A DNA stretch of 64,000 nt from Novosphingobium sp. Leaf2 (lineage in GTDB: Bacteria > Pseudomonadota > Alphaproteobacteria > Sphingomonadales > Sphingomonadaceae), in the NCBI RefSeq assembly GCF_001421325.1, contig NZ_LMJY01000020.1, forward strand, positions 124,001 to 188,000, read 5' to 3'. Shown here one piece after another: positions 22,286 through 31,327 of this stretch. Every line of letters starts with the position of its first letter. Positions within the stretch are counted from its first letter, which is position 1. The translations under genes were made by a program, and so were the position numbers. Below the pieces are notes generated by a model. That model did not search any database, had not been told where the DNA came from, and worked only from the letters and a program-made list of their open reading frames with translations.

Positions 22286-22603
22286 GTGATCCGTGCGGTG
22301 GTCGCGCTGGCCCTGCTCGTCTTCGTCGCGTCGGCGGGATGGTATGGCGTCAACTGGTATGCGCAGGACCGCGTGCGCGCCGCTTTCCTCAATGCCGGGA
22401 TGAGCGAGGACGCTGCGTCCTGCATGGGTCGGCGCCTCGCCAAGCGCCTGTCGCTGCGCCAGTTGCACGAACTGGGAAGCCTGCACGATCGCATGCACAC
22501 ACAAGCCGATGCCATAGCCGCGCTGCAAAGCCTGGACGACCGCCGGATCGTCAAGGTCACCACCAGTTCGGCGCTCTTGTGCTCCACTGGCCTGTCCCGC
22601 TAG
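22286..22603 (+). CDS. Hypothetical protein with N-terminal membrane anchor
   Basis: 105 residues from a GTG start. An N-terminal hydrophobic helix (AVVALALLVFVASAGWYGVNW) is followed by a charged helical domain with two cysteines (SCMGRRL, LLCSTG). I do not recognise the family. It lies between the CoxIV microprotein and the dGTPase, on the same strand, with short gaps, so it may share their transcript. Confidence 0.65.
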   Translation: MIRAVVALALLVFVASAGWYGVNWYAQDRVRAAFLNAGMSEDAASCMGRRLAKRLSLRQLHELGSLHDRMHTQADAIAALQSLDDRRIVKVTTSSALLCSTGLSR

Positions 22604-22643
22604 GGGCGAGGCGAACGGCCGTCCGCTGCCGTAGAATTGCGGA

Positions 22644-23813
22644 GTGCGCGCTTTGACCTTGGCTCCTTACGCTTGCGACCCGGCGCGTACACGCGGTCGG
22701 GAGTTTCCGGCCGACAGCGGCCTCGCCCGCGGTGCGCGCAGCCCGTATCAGCGCGACCGGGATCGCATCATACATTCCATCGCGTTCCGCCGCCTGCGCT
22801 ACAAGACGCAGGTGTTCATCGCGCCGGATGGCGATCATTACCGCGTTCGCCTGACGCACAGCCTGGAGGTGGCGCAGATCGCCCGCGTGATCGCCCGCAT
22901 CCTGGGCCTCGACGAAGACCTGACCGAGGCGCTGGCGCTGGCGCATGACATTGGCCACCCCCCGTTCGGCCACGCCGGGGAGGATGCACTGAACGCTGCG
23001 CTGCACAAGGCGGGCGGCTTCGATCACAACGCGCACACCTTGCGCACGCTGATGCGGATCGACAGCCCCTATTGCGAGCATGATGGCCTGAACCTGACGT
23101 GGGAGACGCTGGAGGGCCTGGCCAAGCACAACGGTCCGGTTGCGGAGCCCACCTGGGCGCTGGCGCAACTTGACAACGCTTATCCGCTTCAGTTGCAAAC
23201 CCACGCCTCGCTGGAAGCGCAAGTGGCGGCCCTGTCCGACGACATCGCGTACGACAACCACGATATCGACGATGGCCTGCGCGCCGGGTTCCTCGACCTG
23301 GACGAACTGCTCGCGCATCCTTTCGTCGCCGCGCAATGGGCGCAGGTGGAGCGGCGCTATCCCGGCGTGGAGATCGGGCGGCAGCTTTCGGAACTGATCC
23401 GCAGCCAGATCGGCCACATGGTCAACGATCTGGTGGCGCAGACCCAGGCGAACCTGGTTGGCGTCTCCAGCGTTGACGAAGTGCGCGCCGCGGGGCGGCC
23501 GCTCGTGGCATTCTCGCCGGAGATGGCCGCGGCAGAGCGCGCGTTCAAGCGGTTCATGTACGACAAGCTGTATTACCATCCCGAGCAGATGGAAACCGCA
23601 CGCCGGGCCCGTGCCGTGCTGGCTGAGCTGTACTCCGCGTATTCGCAGGAGCCGGTGCTGATGGAAGAAAGCTGGATCGACACACTGCCCCGCTTCGAGC
23701 CGGACCGCAGCCGTCACATCGCCGATTACATCGCCGGCATGACCGACCGGTTCGCCATCGCCCGCCATGCCGACATCTACGGGCGCACGCCCGAAGGCCT
23801 GAGCAATGTCTAG
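22644..23813 (+). CDS. dgt: Deoxyguanosinetriphosphate triphosphohydrolase-like protein
   Basis: A 389-residue HD-domain dNTPase. The metal-binding HD motif is spread over HSLEVAQIARV (H) and ALAHDIGHPPFGHAGE (HD), with a later Asp in LSDDIAYDNHDIDDG. The N-terminal IIHSIAFRRLRYKTQVF is typical of the dGTPase-like group in alphaproteobacteria. These enzymes hydrolyse dNTPs to the nucleoside and triphosphate and help balance pools. Starts at GTG 22644. 12 bases separate its stop from the next gene. Confidence 0.93.
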   Translation: MRALTLAPYACDPARTRGREFPADSGLARGARSPYQRDRDRIIHSIAFRRLRYKTQVFIAPDGDHYRVRLTHSLEVAQIARVIARILGLDEDLTEALALAHDIGHPPFGHAGEDALNAALHKAGGFDHNAHTLRTLMRIDSPYCEHDGLNLTWETLEGLAKHNGPVAEPTWALAQLDNAYPLQLQTHASLEAQVAALSDDIAYDNHDIDDGLRAGFLDLDELLAHPFVAAQWAQVERRYPGVEIGRQLSELIRSQIGHMVNDLVAQTQANLVGVSSVDEVRAAGRPLVAFSPEMAAAERAFKRFMYDKLYYHPEQMETARRARAVLAELYSAYSQEPVLMEESWIDTLPRFEPDRSRHIADYIAGMTDRFAIARHADIYGRTPEGLSNV

Positions 23814-23825
23814 GCGGCGCTGAGC

Positions 23826-24512
23826 GTGGGGGAACGGCCTTTGCGCCTCTGTCTCGTCGGCGCCACCGGGCTGGTTGGCCGCGCGATCTGCGAACAGGCC
23901 ATCAGCGTGCCGGGTATCCACGTGATCGGCGTGGGACGGCCAAAGGCCGGAGCGGCGGCCAACCCATGTCCCGAAATGCTGGTCGCGGAGCCCATAGACT
24001 GGCCCGAGTTGATCGCGTCTGCGAATGCCGACGTGCTGGTCTGCGCGCTGGGCACCACGATCAAGGCGGCCGGCAGCCGCGCGCAGTTCAACGCCATCGA
24101 CCATGACCTGATCCGTTTCGTTGCCGAGGCCGCGCTGGCGGGCGGCATCGGGCACATGATCCTGGTGTCATCCGTCGGCGCGGATGCGCACAGCAGCAAT
24201 TTCTATCTGGCGGTGAAGGGGCTGACGGAAGCTGCCGTGACGCGACTTGGCATTCGCCGTCTCGACATCTTGCGCCCCGGCCTGCTGCGCGGGAAGCGTG
24301 CGCAACGGCGCGGGCTCGAAACGCTGGGGCAGTTGGCCGCGCCGCTGCTTGACCGGGTGGTGTTGCACGGGCCACTGCGCCGGTATCGCTCGATCCCCGC
24401 CAACGCGGTCGCCAAAGCGGCGCTTGGCTTGGCGCGAGATGCAACGCCCGGCGCTTACGTGCACGAACATGATGCCTTGATCGCAGCGGGATTATCGCTC
24501 GGTTCGACATGA
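23826..24512 (+). CDS. NAD(P)-binding Rossmann protein (atypical SDR)
   Basis: A 228-residue protein of the HTATIP2/NAD(P)H-binding atypical SDR type. It has the N-terminal LCLVGATGLVGRAI glycine motif, DVLVCALGTTIKAAGS, HMILVSSVGADAHSSNFY (Ser) and YLAVKG in place of the classical YxxxK (Y-L-A-V-K is present). The C-terminal part, RLDILRPGLLRG and YRSIPANAVAKA, is usual in this group. The substrate is unknown. Starts at GTG 23826 close behind dgt. Confidence 0.8.
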   Translation: MGERPLRLCLVGATGLVGRAICEQAISVPGIHVIGVGRPKAGAAANPCPEMLVAEPIDWPELIASANADVLVCALGTTIKAAGSRAQFNAIDHDLIRFVAEAALAGGIGHMILVSSVGADAHSSNFYLAVKGLTEAAVTRLGIRRLDILRPGLLRGKRAQRRGLETLGQLAAPLLDRVVLHGPLRRYRSIPANAVAKAALGLARDATPGAYVHEHDALIAAGLSLGST

Positions 24513-24565
24513 CGCTGATTGACTTGCGTCGGAGGCTAACCCAAGGCTGACGCACTTCGCTGACA

Positions 24566-24774
24566 CGCGCGGGAGAGTTCGTTTCGATTCGTCGAAACGG
24601 CGCCGAAGGAGCAACCGCCCCGGAATCTCTCAGGCAAAAGGACCGCGCGGCGTCTACAGCGAGCCTCTGGAAAGTGCCCCGTGCATGCGCACGTGGCCGC
24701 CGACGGTGTAACCCGGTCCGTCCCGTCGTGGATGATGCCGGGGAAGCTCTCAGGCTTCCGTGACAGAGGGGGCA
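24566..24774 (+). promoter_or_regulatory. Tandem glycine riboswitch (two aptamers) upstream of gcvT
   Basis: Aptamer 1 shows GGGAGAG, GCGCCGAAGGAGCAA and AATCTCTCAGGCAAAAGGACCG. Aptamer 2 shows CCTCTGGAAAG, GACGGTGTAACC, AGCTCTCAGG and GTGACAGAGGGGG. These are the conserved cores of the glycine riboswitch, joined by a short linker. It ends just before the gcvT start and should switch the whole gcv operon on with glycine, as known for this class. Confidence 0.95.
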
Positions 24775-24810
24775 CCGATTGGTGAACCATACCTGCTGCG
24801 GAGCCGTGTC

Positions 24811-25953
24811 TTGAGCGAATATCCTGTTTCCGAAGATGAAGACGGCGCGGAAGATCTGGCCCCGCTGACCCTGCCGCTTGATGCCTGGCATCGTGAGCGT
24901 GGCGGTCGCATGGTCGAATTCGCGGGCTACGTGATGCCCGTCCAGTACGAAGGGATCATGGCCGAGCACTTGTGGACGCGCGAGAATGCAGGTCTTTTCG
25001 ATGTCAGCCACATGGGCCAGTTGCTGGTATCGGGCGAGGGCGTGGAGCCCGCGCTGGAGGGCGCGCTGCCGATCGACCTGTCCACGCTCAAGCTGGGCGC
25101 GGTGCGCTATTCGCTGCTGCTGGATGAAAACGGCGGGATCCTGGATGATCTCATGGTCGCGCGCTGGCCGGGCGGTTTCTATCTGGTCGTCAACGGCGCC
25201 ACCAAATGGGACGATATCGGCACCTTGCGCGAAACCCTGCCGGATGACATCACGCTCAATCACCTGGATGACCGCGCGCTGCTGGCGCTGCAAGGGCCCA
25301 AGGCCTTTGCTGCGTTGGAACGCCACATTGGCGGCCAGTATCCGCTTGCAGGACTGACGTTCATGAAGGGCGGCCAATTCACCATCGGCGGTGTAGAAGC
25401 GTGGATCAGCCGGTCCGGCTATACCGGCGAAGACGGTTTCGAGATTTCCATTACGGCCGAAGATGCCGCGACGGTCGCTGATCTGCTATGCGGCGAACCG
25501 GAGGTGAAGCCGATCGGGCTGGGCGCGCGCGACTCCTTGCGTCTTGAAGCGGGACTGCCGCTGTACGGACATGATTTGTCGCCGGAAACCAGCGCGGTAG
25601 ATGCCGACTTGAAGTTCGCGATCAACAAGCGCCGTCGCACCGACGGCGGGTTTCCCGGTGCCGAGCGCGTGCAGGCTGACTTTGCCAACGGCACCACCCG
25701 CCGCCGCATTGGCCTGCTTCTCGATGGCCGCATGGCGGCGCGTGAAGGCGCCAAGGTTTTTGCCGGAGATGAGCAGGTTGGCCTCGTAACTTCAGGTGGA
25801 TTCTCACCCTCTTTGCAGCGTCCCATTGCCATGGCGTACGTCGATGTCGCGCACGCCCAGGATGGCACGCCCCTGTCTGTCGAAATGCGCGGCAAGCGTC
25901 TTGATGCACGCGTAGCCGCGATGCCTTTCGTCCCCCACCGCTATCACCGCTGA
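24811..25953 (+). CDS. gcvT: Glycine cleavage system T protein (aminomethyltransferase)
   Basis: A 380-residue folate-binding T protein. It transfers the methylene from the lipoyl aminomethyl intermediate to tetrahydrofolate and releases ammonia. Landmarks: MVEFAGYVMPVQYEG, LFDVSHMGQ, YSLLLDENGGILDD, ISRSGYTGEDGFE, GLGARDSLRLEAGLPLYG. I start at TTG 24811 (LSEYPVSED), which has GGAG 7 bases upstream and clears the riboswitch; the frame is open back to 24760, inside the riboswitch. First gene of the gcv operon. Confidence 0.93.
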   Translation: MSEYPVSEDEDGAEDLAPLTLPLDAWHRERGGRMVEFAGYVMPVQYEGIMAEHLWTRENAGLFDVSHMGQLLVSGEGVEPALEGALPIDLSTLKLGAVRYSLLLDENGGILDDLMVARWPGGFYLVVNGATKWDDIGTLRETLPDDITLNHLDDRALLALQGPKAFAALERHIGGQYPLAGLTFMKGGQFTIGGVEAWISRSGYTGEDGFEISITAEDAATVADLLCGEPEVKPIGLGARDSLRLEAGLPLYGHDLSPETSAVDADLKFAINKRRRTDGGFPGAERVQADFANGTTRRRIGLLLDGRMAAREGAKVFAGDEQVGLVTSGGFSPSLQRPIAMAYVDVAHAQDGTPLSVEMRGKRLDARVAAMPFVPHRYHR

Positions 25954-25963
25954 GGAGCTTTTG

Positions 25964-26335
25964 ATGACCCGCTATTTCTCGCAAGACCATGAGTGGATCG
26001 AAGTCGACGGCGATGTCGGCACCGTTGGCATCACCGATTATGCACAGGGCCAGCTTGGCGACATCACGTTCGTTGACCTGCCCGCCGAAGGCGCCAGCGT
26101 GGGCAAGGGCGATGCCGTTTCGGTGGTGGATTCGGTGAAGGCCGCGTCCGATGTTTATACCCCGGTGTCCGGCTCGATCGCCGCTGTAAACGAGGCGCTC
26201 GCCGATCAACCCGAACTGGTGAACACCGATGCCGAAACAGGCGGCTGGCTGTTCCGCGTCACGCTGTCGGACACGTCAGAGCTGGGCGCGCTGATGGATG
26301 AAGCCGCCTACAAGACTTTCGTCGATAGCCTCTGA
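25964..26335 (+). CDS. gcvH: Glycine cleavage system H protein (lipoyl carrier)
   Basis: A 123-residue lipoyl carrier with the lipoylated lysine in VVDSVKAASDVY (about residue 60) and the family ends SQDHEWIEVDGD and NTDAETGGWLFRV. It shuttles the aminomethyl group between P, T and L proteins. The ATG at 25964 has GAGGAG at good spacing, 10 bases past the gcvT stop. Confidence 0.96.
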   Translation: MTRYFSQDHEWIEVDGDVGTVGITDYAQGQLGDITFVDLPAEGASVGKGDAVSVVDSVKAASDVYTPVSGSIAAVNEALADQPELVNTDAETGGWLFRVTLSDTSELGALMDEAAYKTFVDSL

Positions 26336-26429
26336 TCACGGTTCTGGCCCATTCGCCCTGAATTAGGGGGACGGGTCAGACCTGCCAGTCGGCCGCGCCC
26401 ATCCGCGCCCAAGCAAGAGATACGCCTTC

Positions 26430-27800
26430 ATGCGCTACCTTCCCCTGACGTCGTCCGACCGGGCGGCGATGCTCGAAACCATCGGCGTTGCCGGCGTGGA
26501 CGACCTGTTCGTCGACGTACCCGCAGCCGCGCGCTTGTCCGGTCCCATCGAAGGCTTGCCCCCGCACGCCAGCGAGATGGCGGTGGAACGGCACATGACC
26601 GCATTGGCGGCAAAGAACCTGAGCGCAGGCTCCGTTCCGTTCTTCCTTGGAGCAGGGGCATATCGCCATCACGTTCCGGCCTCGGTCGATCACCTGATCC
26701 AGCGCGGCGAATTTCTGACCGCTTACACGCCCTATCAGCCGGAAATCGCCCAAGGCACGCTGCAGGTGCTGTTCGAATTCCAGACCCAGGTCGCCCGCCT
26801 GTTCGGTACGGACATCGCCAATGCCTCGATGTACGACGGGTCGACCGCGTGCTGGGAAGCCATCCTCATGGCTGCGCGCATTACCCGGCGCGGGCGCACG
26901 GTGCTGTCGGGCGGTCTGCACCCGCATTACGGCGAAGTGGTCCGGACGATGGCCAAGTTCACGCAGGACGACATCGTCAGCCTGGCCCCGGAACTGGTCG
27001 CCGACCCTGACGATGCTGCGGTCATCACGCAAATCGACGCGGATACCTCCAGCGTCGTCGTTCAATATCCCGACGTTCTGGGCCGCATTCCGGACCTTGC
27101 CGCGATCGCCGACGCAGCGCATGCCAAAGGCGCGCTGCTGGTCGTCGTCGTTACCGAGCCGGTCGCGCTGGGCATGATCGAGGCGCCTGGCGTGCTGGGC
27201 GCGGATATCGTGGTGGGCGAAGGCCAATCGCTGGGCGTGGGCCTGCAGTTTGGCGGGCCTTACCTTGGCCTGTTCGGTTGCCGGGAAAAGTTCGTTCGGC
27301 AAATGCCCGGAAGGCTATGCGGCCAGACCGTGGATGCTGCCGGCAAGCGCGGCTTTGTGCTGACGCTGTCCACGCGTGAGCAGCATATTCGCCGCGAAAA
27401 GGCGACCAGTAATATTTGCACGAATTCAGGGCTTTGTGCGCTGGCTTTCAGCATTCACCTGACCTTGCTTGGCGGCGAGGGCGTGGCAAGGCTGGCCGGC
27501 CTTAACCACGAAAAGGCGCAAATGACCTTTGATCGCCTGGCCCGCATCCCCGGCGTGTCACTGCTGAATGCGGCATACTTCAATGAGGCGACTGTGCTGT
27601 TGCCCCGCGATGCGCGCGAAGTCGTTCGTGACCTGGCGGATCGCGGAATTCTTGGTGGCGTCTCGCTGGGCCGTCTTTTCCCGGTGGCGGACGGCCTGCA
27701 CAATGGTCTGCTTGTCGCCGTGACGGAAACCACGACCGATGACGACATCGAGGCTTTCGCCGTCGCCCTGGAAGCCATTCTCGCAGGAGAAACCGCATGA
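26430..27800 (+). CDS. gcvPA: Glycine dehydrogenase (decarboxylating) subunit 1
   Basis: A 456-residue N-terminal half of P protein, in the split two-gene form. It begins [15 protein letters not shown] and holds [46 protein letters not shown] and [12 protein letters not shown]. It has no PLP lysine, as expected for this subunit. It pairs with gcvPB to decarboxylate glycine and load H protein. Its stop overlaps the gcvPB ATG by 4 bases. Confidence 0.96.
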   Translation: MRYLPLTSSDRAAMLETIGVAGVDDLFVDVPAAARLSGPIEGLPPHASEMAVERHMTALAAKNLSAGSVPFFLGAGAYRHHVPASVDHLIQRGEFLTAYTPYQPEIAQGTLQVLFEFQTQVARLFGTDIANASMYDGSTACWEAILMAARITRRGRTVLSGGLHPHYGEVVRTMAKFTQDDIVSLAPELVADPDDAAVITQIDADTSSVVVQYPDVLGRIPDLAAIADAAHAKGALLVVVVTEPVALGMIEAPGVLGADIVVGEGQSLGVGLQFGGPYLGLFGCREKFVRQMPGRLCGQTVDAAGKRGFVLTLSTREQHIRREKATSNICTNSGLCALAFSIHLTLLGGEGVARLAGLNHEKAQMTFDRLARIPGVSLLNAAYFNEATVLLPRDAREVVRDLADRGILGGVSLGRLFPVADGLHNGLLVAVTETTTDDDIEAFAVALEAILAGETA

Positions 27801-29395
27801 ACGCCCCTAACGCATCCGGCTGGCGACCGTCTCTGGGCGACGCGGCTCAAGCAAAAAATGCAACGTCCAGCGGTGATTACGCGCTGATGCTCGAAGAGGC
27901 TCTGAGCTTCGAGCTGGGGTCTGCGGACAAGTGCGGCGTCGATCTGGAAGCACCTGGACGTGCGCCCGCCGCAGGGCTGGCGAAGTTCATGCGCAAGGCC
28001 GCACCCGTTCTGCCTGGCCTTACCGAGCCGGAAACCGTGCGGCACTACACGCGCCTGTCGCGCCAGAATTATGGCATCGACCTTGGGCCGTTCCCGCTGG
28101 GTTCGTGCACGATGAAGCACAACCCGCGCCTGAATGAAAAAATGGCCCGGTTGCCGGGCTTTGCCGACGTGCACCCGTTGCAGCCGCAGGCGACCGTGCA
28201 AGGGGCCCTCGAAGTTATCGAACAACTGGCCCACTGGTTGATAACGCTGACCGGCATGGCCTCCGTAGCGATGAGCCCGAAGGCTGGTGCCCACGGCGAA
28301 TTGTGCGGATTGCTGTGCATCCGCGCCGCGCTGGATGCGCGCGGCGAAAAGCGCGATGTGGTGCTGGTGCCGGAAAGCGCCCACGGCACCAATCCCGCCA
28401 CCGCCGCGTTCGCAGGCTTCAAGGTGGAGTCCATCCCCGCCACGCCGGCAGGCCGCGTCGATCTCGCCGCGCTCAAGAGCAAGCTGGGGCCCAACGTCGC
28501 CGGGGTGATGATCACCAACCCCAACACTTGCGGCCTGTTCGAGCCGGACATGCGCGCCATCGCCGATGCCGTTCACGCGGTGGGCGGCTATGTCTATTGT
28601 GATGGGGCCAACTTCAACGCGATCGTCGGCAAAGTGCGGCCCGGCGATCTTGGCATCGATGCCATGCACATCAACCTGCACAAGACGTTCTCCACGCCCC
28701 ACGGCGGTGGCGGGCCAGGCGCGGGTCCGGTGGTGCTGTCGGAAGCGCTGGCGCCGTTCGCGCCGTTGCCCTTCGTCACCCGCGGCGATGATGGGTCGAT
28801 GCATCTGGTCGAGGAAGAAAACGCCAGCGAAGGCCACGGGCAGGCGTTCGGCCGCATGGTGGCGTTCCACGGGCAGATGGGCATGTTCACCCGCGCGCTG
28901 ACGTACATCCTCAGCCACGGCGCCGATGGTCTGCGCCAGGTTGCCGAGGATGCCGTGCTCAATGCCAACTACGTACTGCGCGCCTGCGCGGACGTGCTGC
29001 CCGCACCGTTTGCCGACAGCGGCCCGTGCATGCACGAGGCCTTGTTCAGCGATAGCGGGCTGGCGCCCGGCTTTTCCACGCTGGATATCGCGAAAGGGCT
29101 GATCGACGAGGGCTTCCACCCGATGACGGTCTATTTCCCGCTGGTGGTGAAGGGCGCGATGCTGGTGGAGCCTACCGAAACGGAAAGCAAGGCGGGCCTG
29201 GACCGGTTCATCACGTCGCTGCGAAGCGTTGCCCAGCGCGCCAAGGACGGCGATGACAGCCTGCACGCGGCACCGCATTACGCACCGCGCCGCAGGCTTG
29301 ACGAAACGCTGGCGGCGCGCAAACCTGTGCTGGTGTGGCAAGGTGAGCCCGGCATGGCCGGAACCCCGTCGCTCAGCGAGATCGGTGGGAGCTAG
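27797..29395 (+). CDS. gcvPB: Glycine dehydrogenase (decarboxylating) subunit 2
   Basis: A 532-residue PLP-bearing C-terminal half of P protein. Landmarks: [34 protein letters not shown], and the Schiff-base lysine in [19 protein letters not shown] (about residue 296). Length fits the split form (about 520). It is translationally coupled to gcvPA and ends the gcv operon, with a CcdC-like gene 3 bases behind. Confidence 0.96.
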   Translation: MNAPNASGWRPSLGDAAQAKNATSSGDYALMLEEALSFELGSADKCGVDLEAPGRAPAAGLAKFMRKAAPVLPGLTEPETVRHYTRLSRQNYGIDLGPFPLGSCTMKHNPRLNEKMARLPGFADVHPLQPQATVQGALEVIEQLAHWLITLTGMASVAMSPKAGAHGELCGLLCIRAALDARGEKRDVVLVPESAHGTNPATAAFAGFKVESIPATPAGRVDLAALKSKLGPNVAGVMITNPNTCGLFEPDMRAIADAVHAVGGYVYCDGANFNAIVGKVRPGDLGIDAMHINLHKTFSTPHGGGGPGAGPVVLSEALAPFAPLPFVTRGDDGSMHLVEEENASEGHGQAFGRMVAFHGQMGMFTRALTYILSHGADGLRQVAEDAVLNANYVLRACADVLPAPFADSGPCMHEALFSDSGLAPGFSTLDIAKGLIDEGFHPMTVYFPLVVKGAMLVEPTETESKAGLDRFITSLRSVAQRAKDGDDSLHAAPHYAPRRRLDETLAARKPVLVWQGEPGMAGTPSLSEIGGS

Positions 29396-29398
29396 ACT

Positions 29399-29920
29399 AT
29401 GCATGCGGGCGCAAGCACGGGATGGGCGGCGTATCTGCCGCTGCTCATTTTTCTGGGTGTAATGGCCTGGCGCTTTCGCACCGTGAACAGGGCCCGCCCG
29501 TTGCGCCTGCCGCTGCTGTGGATCATGCCGCTGCTGGTGACTGCGGCGGTATGCCTTGCCCTGTATGGCATGCCGCCCACTGGGCTTGGCTGGCTGTCGC
29601 TGGCGGCAGGGCTGGCAATAGGCGGAGGGATCGGGGCGCAACGATCGCGTCTGATGCGCCTTCACGTGGAAGGTGAGGGCGGTGATGCGCGGGTGATGGT
29701 GCGGCAATCACCGGTCGCGCTGGTGCTGATTTTAGGGGTGTTTGCCCTGCGACGGCTTATACTTCCAGGCGGCGGATCGTCGGTGTCTATGCATGATGCC
29801 CATGCGTTGCTGATAACCGACGCGATGCTGGGGTTCGCACTGGGAATGATTGTGTTCAGCCGCACTGTACTTTGGCTTCGGGCCAAGACGCTGGTTGCAC
29901 ATCATGTTCAAACGGCCTGA
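29399..29920 (+). CDS. CcdC-like (DUF1453) integral membrane protein
   Basis: A 173-residue protein with about five membrane helices (YLPLLIFLGVMAWRF, LPLLWIMPLLVTAAVCLALY, and so on) and a central RLMRLHVEGEGGDARVMVRQSP segment. This fits the DUF1453/CcdC-like family, linked in Bacillus to cytochrome c biogenesis but of unknown role in proteobacteria. It starts 3 bases after gcvPB and so rides on the gcv transcript, which ends at the terminator at 29930. Confidence 0.7.
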   Translation: MHAGASTGWAAYLPLLIFLGVMAWRFRTVNRARPLRLPLLWIMPLLVTAAVCLALYGMPPTGLGWLSLAAGLAIGGGIGAQRSRLMRLHVEGEGGDARVMVRQSPVALVLILGVFALRRLILPGGGSSVSMHDAHALLITDAMLGFALGMIVFSRTVLWLRAKTLVAHHVQTA

Positions 29921-29929
29921 CAGGCCGAA

Positions 29930-29959
29930 ACGCGCGATTAATAGAGCGCGCGTGTTTTT
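29930..29959 (+). terminator. Rho-independent terminator of the gcv operon
   Basis: A 7-bp stem ACGCGCG/CGCGCGT, 10-base loop and T-run (GTTTTT), starting 10 bases past the last gene's stop. Confidence 0.8.
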
Positions 29960-30024
29960 CAAATCCATGCCGCAGGCTGGCCGCACTCGGTGGGTAAGCG
30001 GCCTGCCTGCGAGATGGTACGCGC

Positions 30025-30156
30025 TTACTTGATCGCGTTTTCGCCAGCCTGGCCTACCGACTCGACGTCGCGGCCAGCGCCCTTGACGGTGTTGCAAGCC
30101 GAAGCCGAAAGCACGATGCCACCGGCGACCAGAGCGAATACCAACTTCTTGACCAT
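30025..30156 (-). CDS. Entericidin-type small lipoprotein
   Basis: A 43-residue exported lipoprotein: signal KKLVFALVAGGIVLSASA, lipobox Cys (SASAC), then the entericidin core NTVKGAGRDVESVGQAGENAIK. The entericidin A/B family are small outer-membrane lipoproteins linked to an antidote/toxin pair in enterics; in alphaproteobacteria they are usually single genes of unknown role. The ATG at 30156 has AAGGAACAGGA upstream. Confidence 0.88.
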   Translation of the reverse strand: MVKKLVFALVAGGIVLSASACNTVKGAGRDVESVGQAGENAIK

Positions 30157-30324
30157 GATCCTGTTCCTTTAAGGTTGCGGCCGGTCACCCCAAGCCGCGC
30201 AACGGTCAAAACACGTATAACCAGAACAGGTTCCCTGATGCGCGAAATCTGGTTCGCCCAAACGGGTAAAATCTTGCCGACGGAAAGCTGTTCACGGGAC
30301 GGATCAGCGCGTTAAAAGCGCGGG

Positions 30325-30528
30325 ATGGACCACGTTTTATTACTCACCGGGCTGGGCCTGATAGCCAGCGCCGTTGCGATCATCGCGTGGATCGGGGATC
30401 GGCGGCGTTTCCACCGTCAGCACATTGACCGTGTCGGCATCATGCCTTGGACAACCATCTTTTTCTGGGCCCTGTTGGTCGCAGTGCTTTGCCTTGGCAT
30501 GGCAGCCCGGGCGTGGATGGCCAGATAG
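30325..30528 (+). CDS. Small two-helix membrane protein
   Basis: 67 residues with two membrane helices (LLLTGLGLIASAVAIIAWIG and WTTIFFWALLVAVLCLGMAA) joined by a basic loop. Family not recognised. It lies alone between the entericidin and YceI genes. Confidence 0.5.
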   Translation: MDHVLLLTGLGLIASAVAIIAWIGDRRRFHRQHIDRVGIMPWTTIFFWALLVAVLCLGMAARAWMAR

Positions 30529-30667
30529 CTGCCGGCCCGATCCACGCGATCGACCTTACGCAATGCGATTGTGCAGGAAACTTGAACGCAACCACCCAGT
30601 TTATCGCAGTGTCTATCGGGTAATTTTAGTGCGAAGAAACACCCGGTAAATCTCAGGAGACACAATC

Positions 30668-31276
30668 ATGAAGCACATCGCTGCTGCAACTCTCGCCATC
30701 GCCACACTGGCCGTCGGCGCCCCGATCATCGCCCAGCAGGCAAACACCAGCGCAGCTTCGGTGCAGGCCGGAACGTACGCCATCGACAGCGCCCATACGC
30801 TCGTTCGCTTCACCGTCGATCACTTCGGCATCAGCGAATTTTTTGGCACGTTGCCCGGTGCCACCGGCACGCTCTCCATCGATCCCAAGAACGTGGCCGC
30901 CGCCAAGCTGGACGTATCCGTCCCCACAGCCAGCGTTTCGACGACGAACAAGACACTTGATGATGAACTGGTCGGCGCGGAGTGGCTGGATGCCGCAAAG
31001 TATCCGCAGATCCGCTTCGTCTCGACCAAGGTTTTGAAAACCGGGCCGTCTACAGCCGACATCACCGGCAACCTGACGCTCCACGGTGTGACCCGCCCGG
31101 TAACGCTGAAGGCCAGGTTCAAGGCCGGTGCCATCAATCCGATGAAGAAGGTGTACACGATCGGCTTCACAGCGGAAGGCATGATCAAGCGCACCGCGTT
31201 TGGCGTCACCAAGTATGCGCCACTGGTCAGTGATGATACGCAGATCGCGATCACCGCTGCCTTCGAAAAGAAGTGA
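30668..31276 (+). CDS. YceI family periplasmic lipid-binding protein
   Basis: A 202-residue exported protein. Its signal peptide ends near APIIAQ. The lipocalin-like YceI domain shows YAIDSAHTLVRFTVDHFG, FFGTLPGATGTLSIDP, LVGAEWLDAAKYPQIRFVS, GNLTLHGVTRPVTL and GFTAEGMIKRTAFGV. YceI proteins bind isoprenoid or fatty-acyl chains in the periplasm. An AGGAGA site precedes the ATG. Confidence 0.93.
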   Translation: MKHIAAATLAIATLAVGAPIIAQQANTSAASVQAGTYAIDSAHTLVRFTVDHFGISEFFGTLPGATGTLSIDPKNVAAAKLDVSVPTASVSTTNKTLDDELVGAEWLDAAKYPQIRFVSTKVLKTGPSTADITGNLTLHGVTRPVTLKARFKAGAINPMKKVYTIGFTAEGMIKRTAFGVTKYAPLVSDDTQIAITAAFEKK

Positions 31277-31300
31277 GCTTCAGCTAACGTGGCGGAACTC

Positions 31301-31327
31301 CAAGGCGGCGCTGTTATGGCGCTGCCT
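31301..31327. terminator. Probable bidirectional terminator between yceI and cpaF
   Basis: AAGGCGGCGCT pairs with GGCGCTGCCTT over a short loop, with one mismatch/wobble. It lies in the convergent gap. No strong T-run. Confidence 0.45.
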
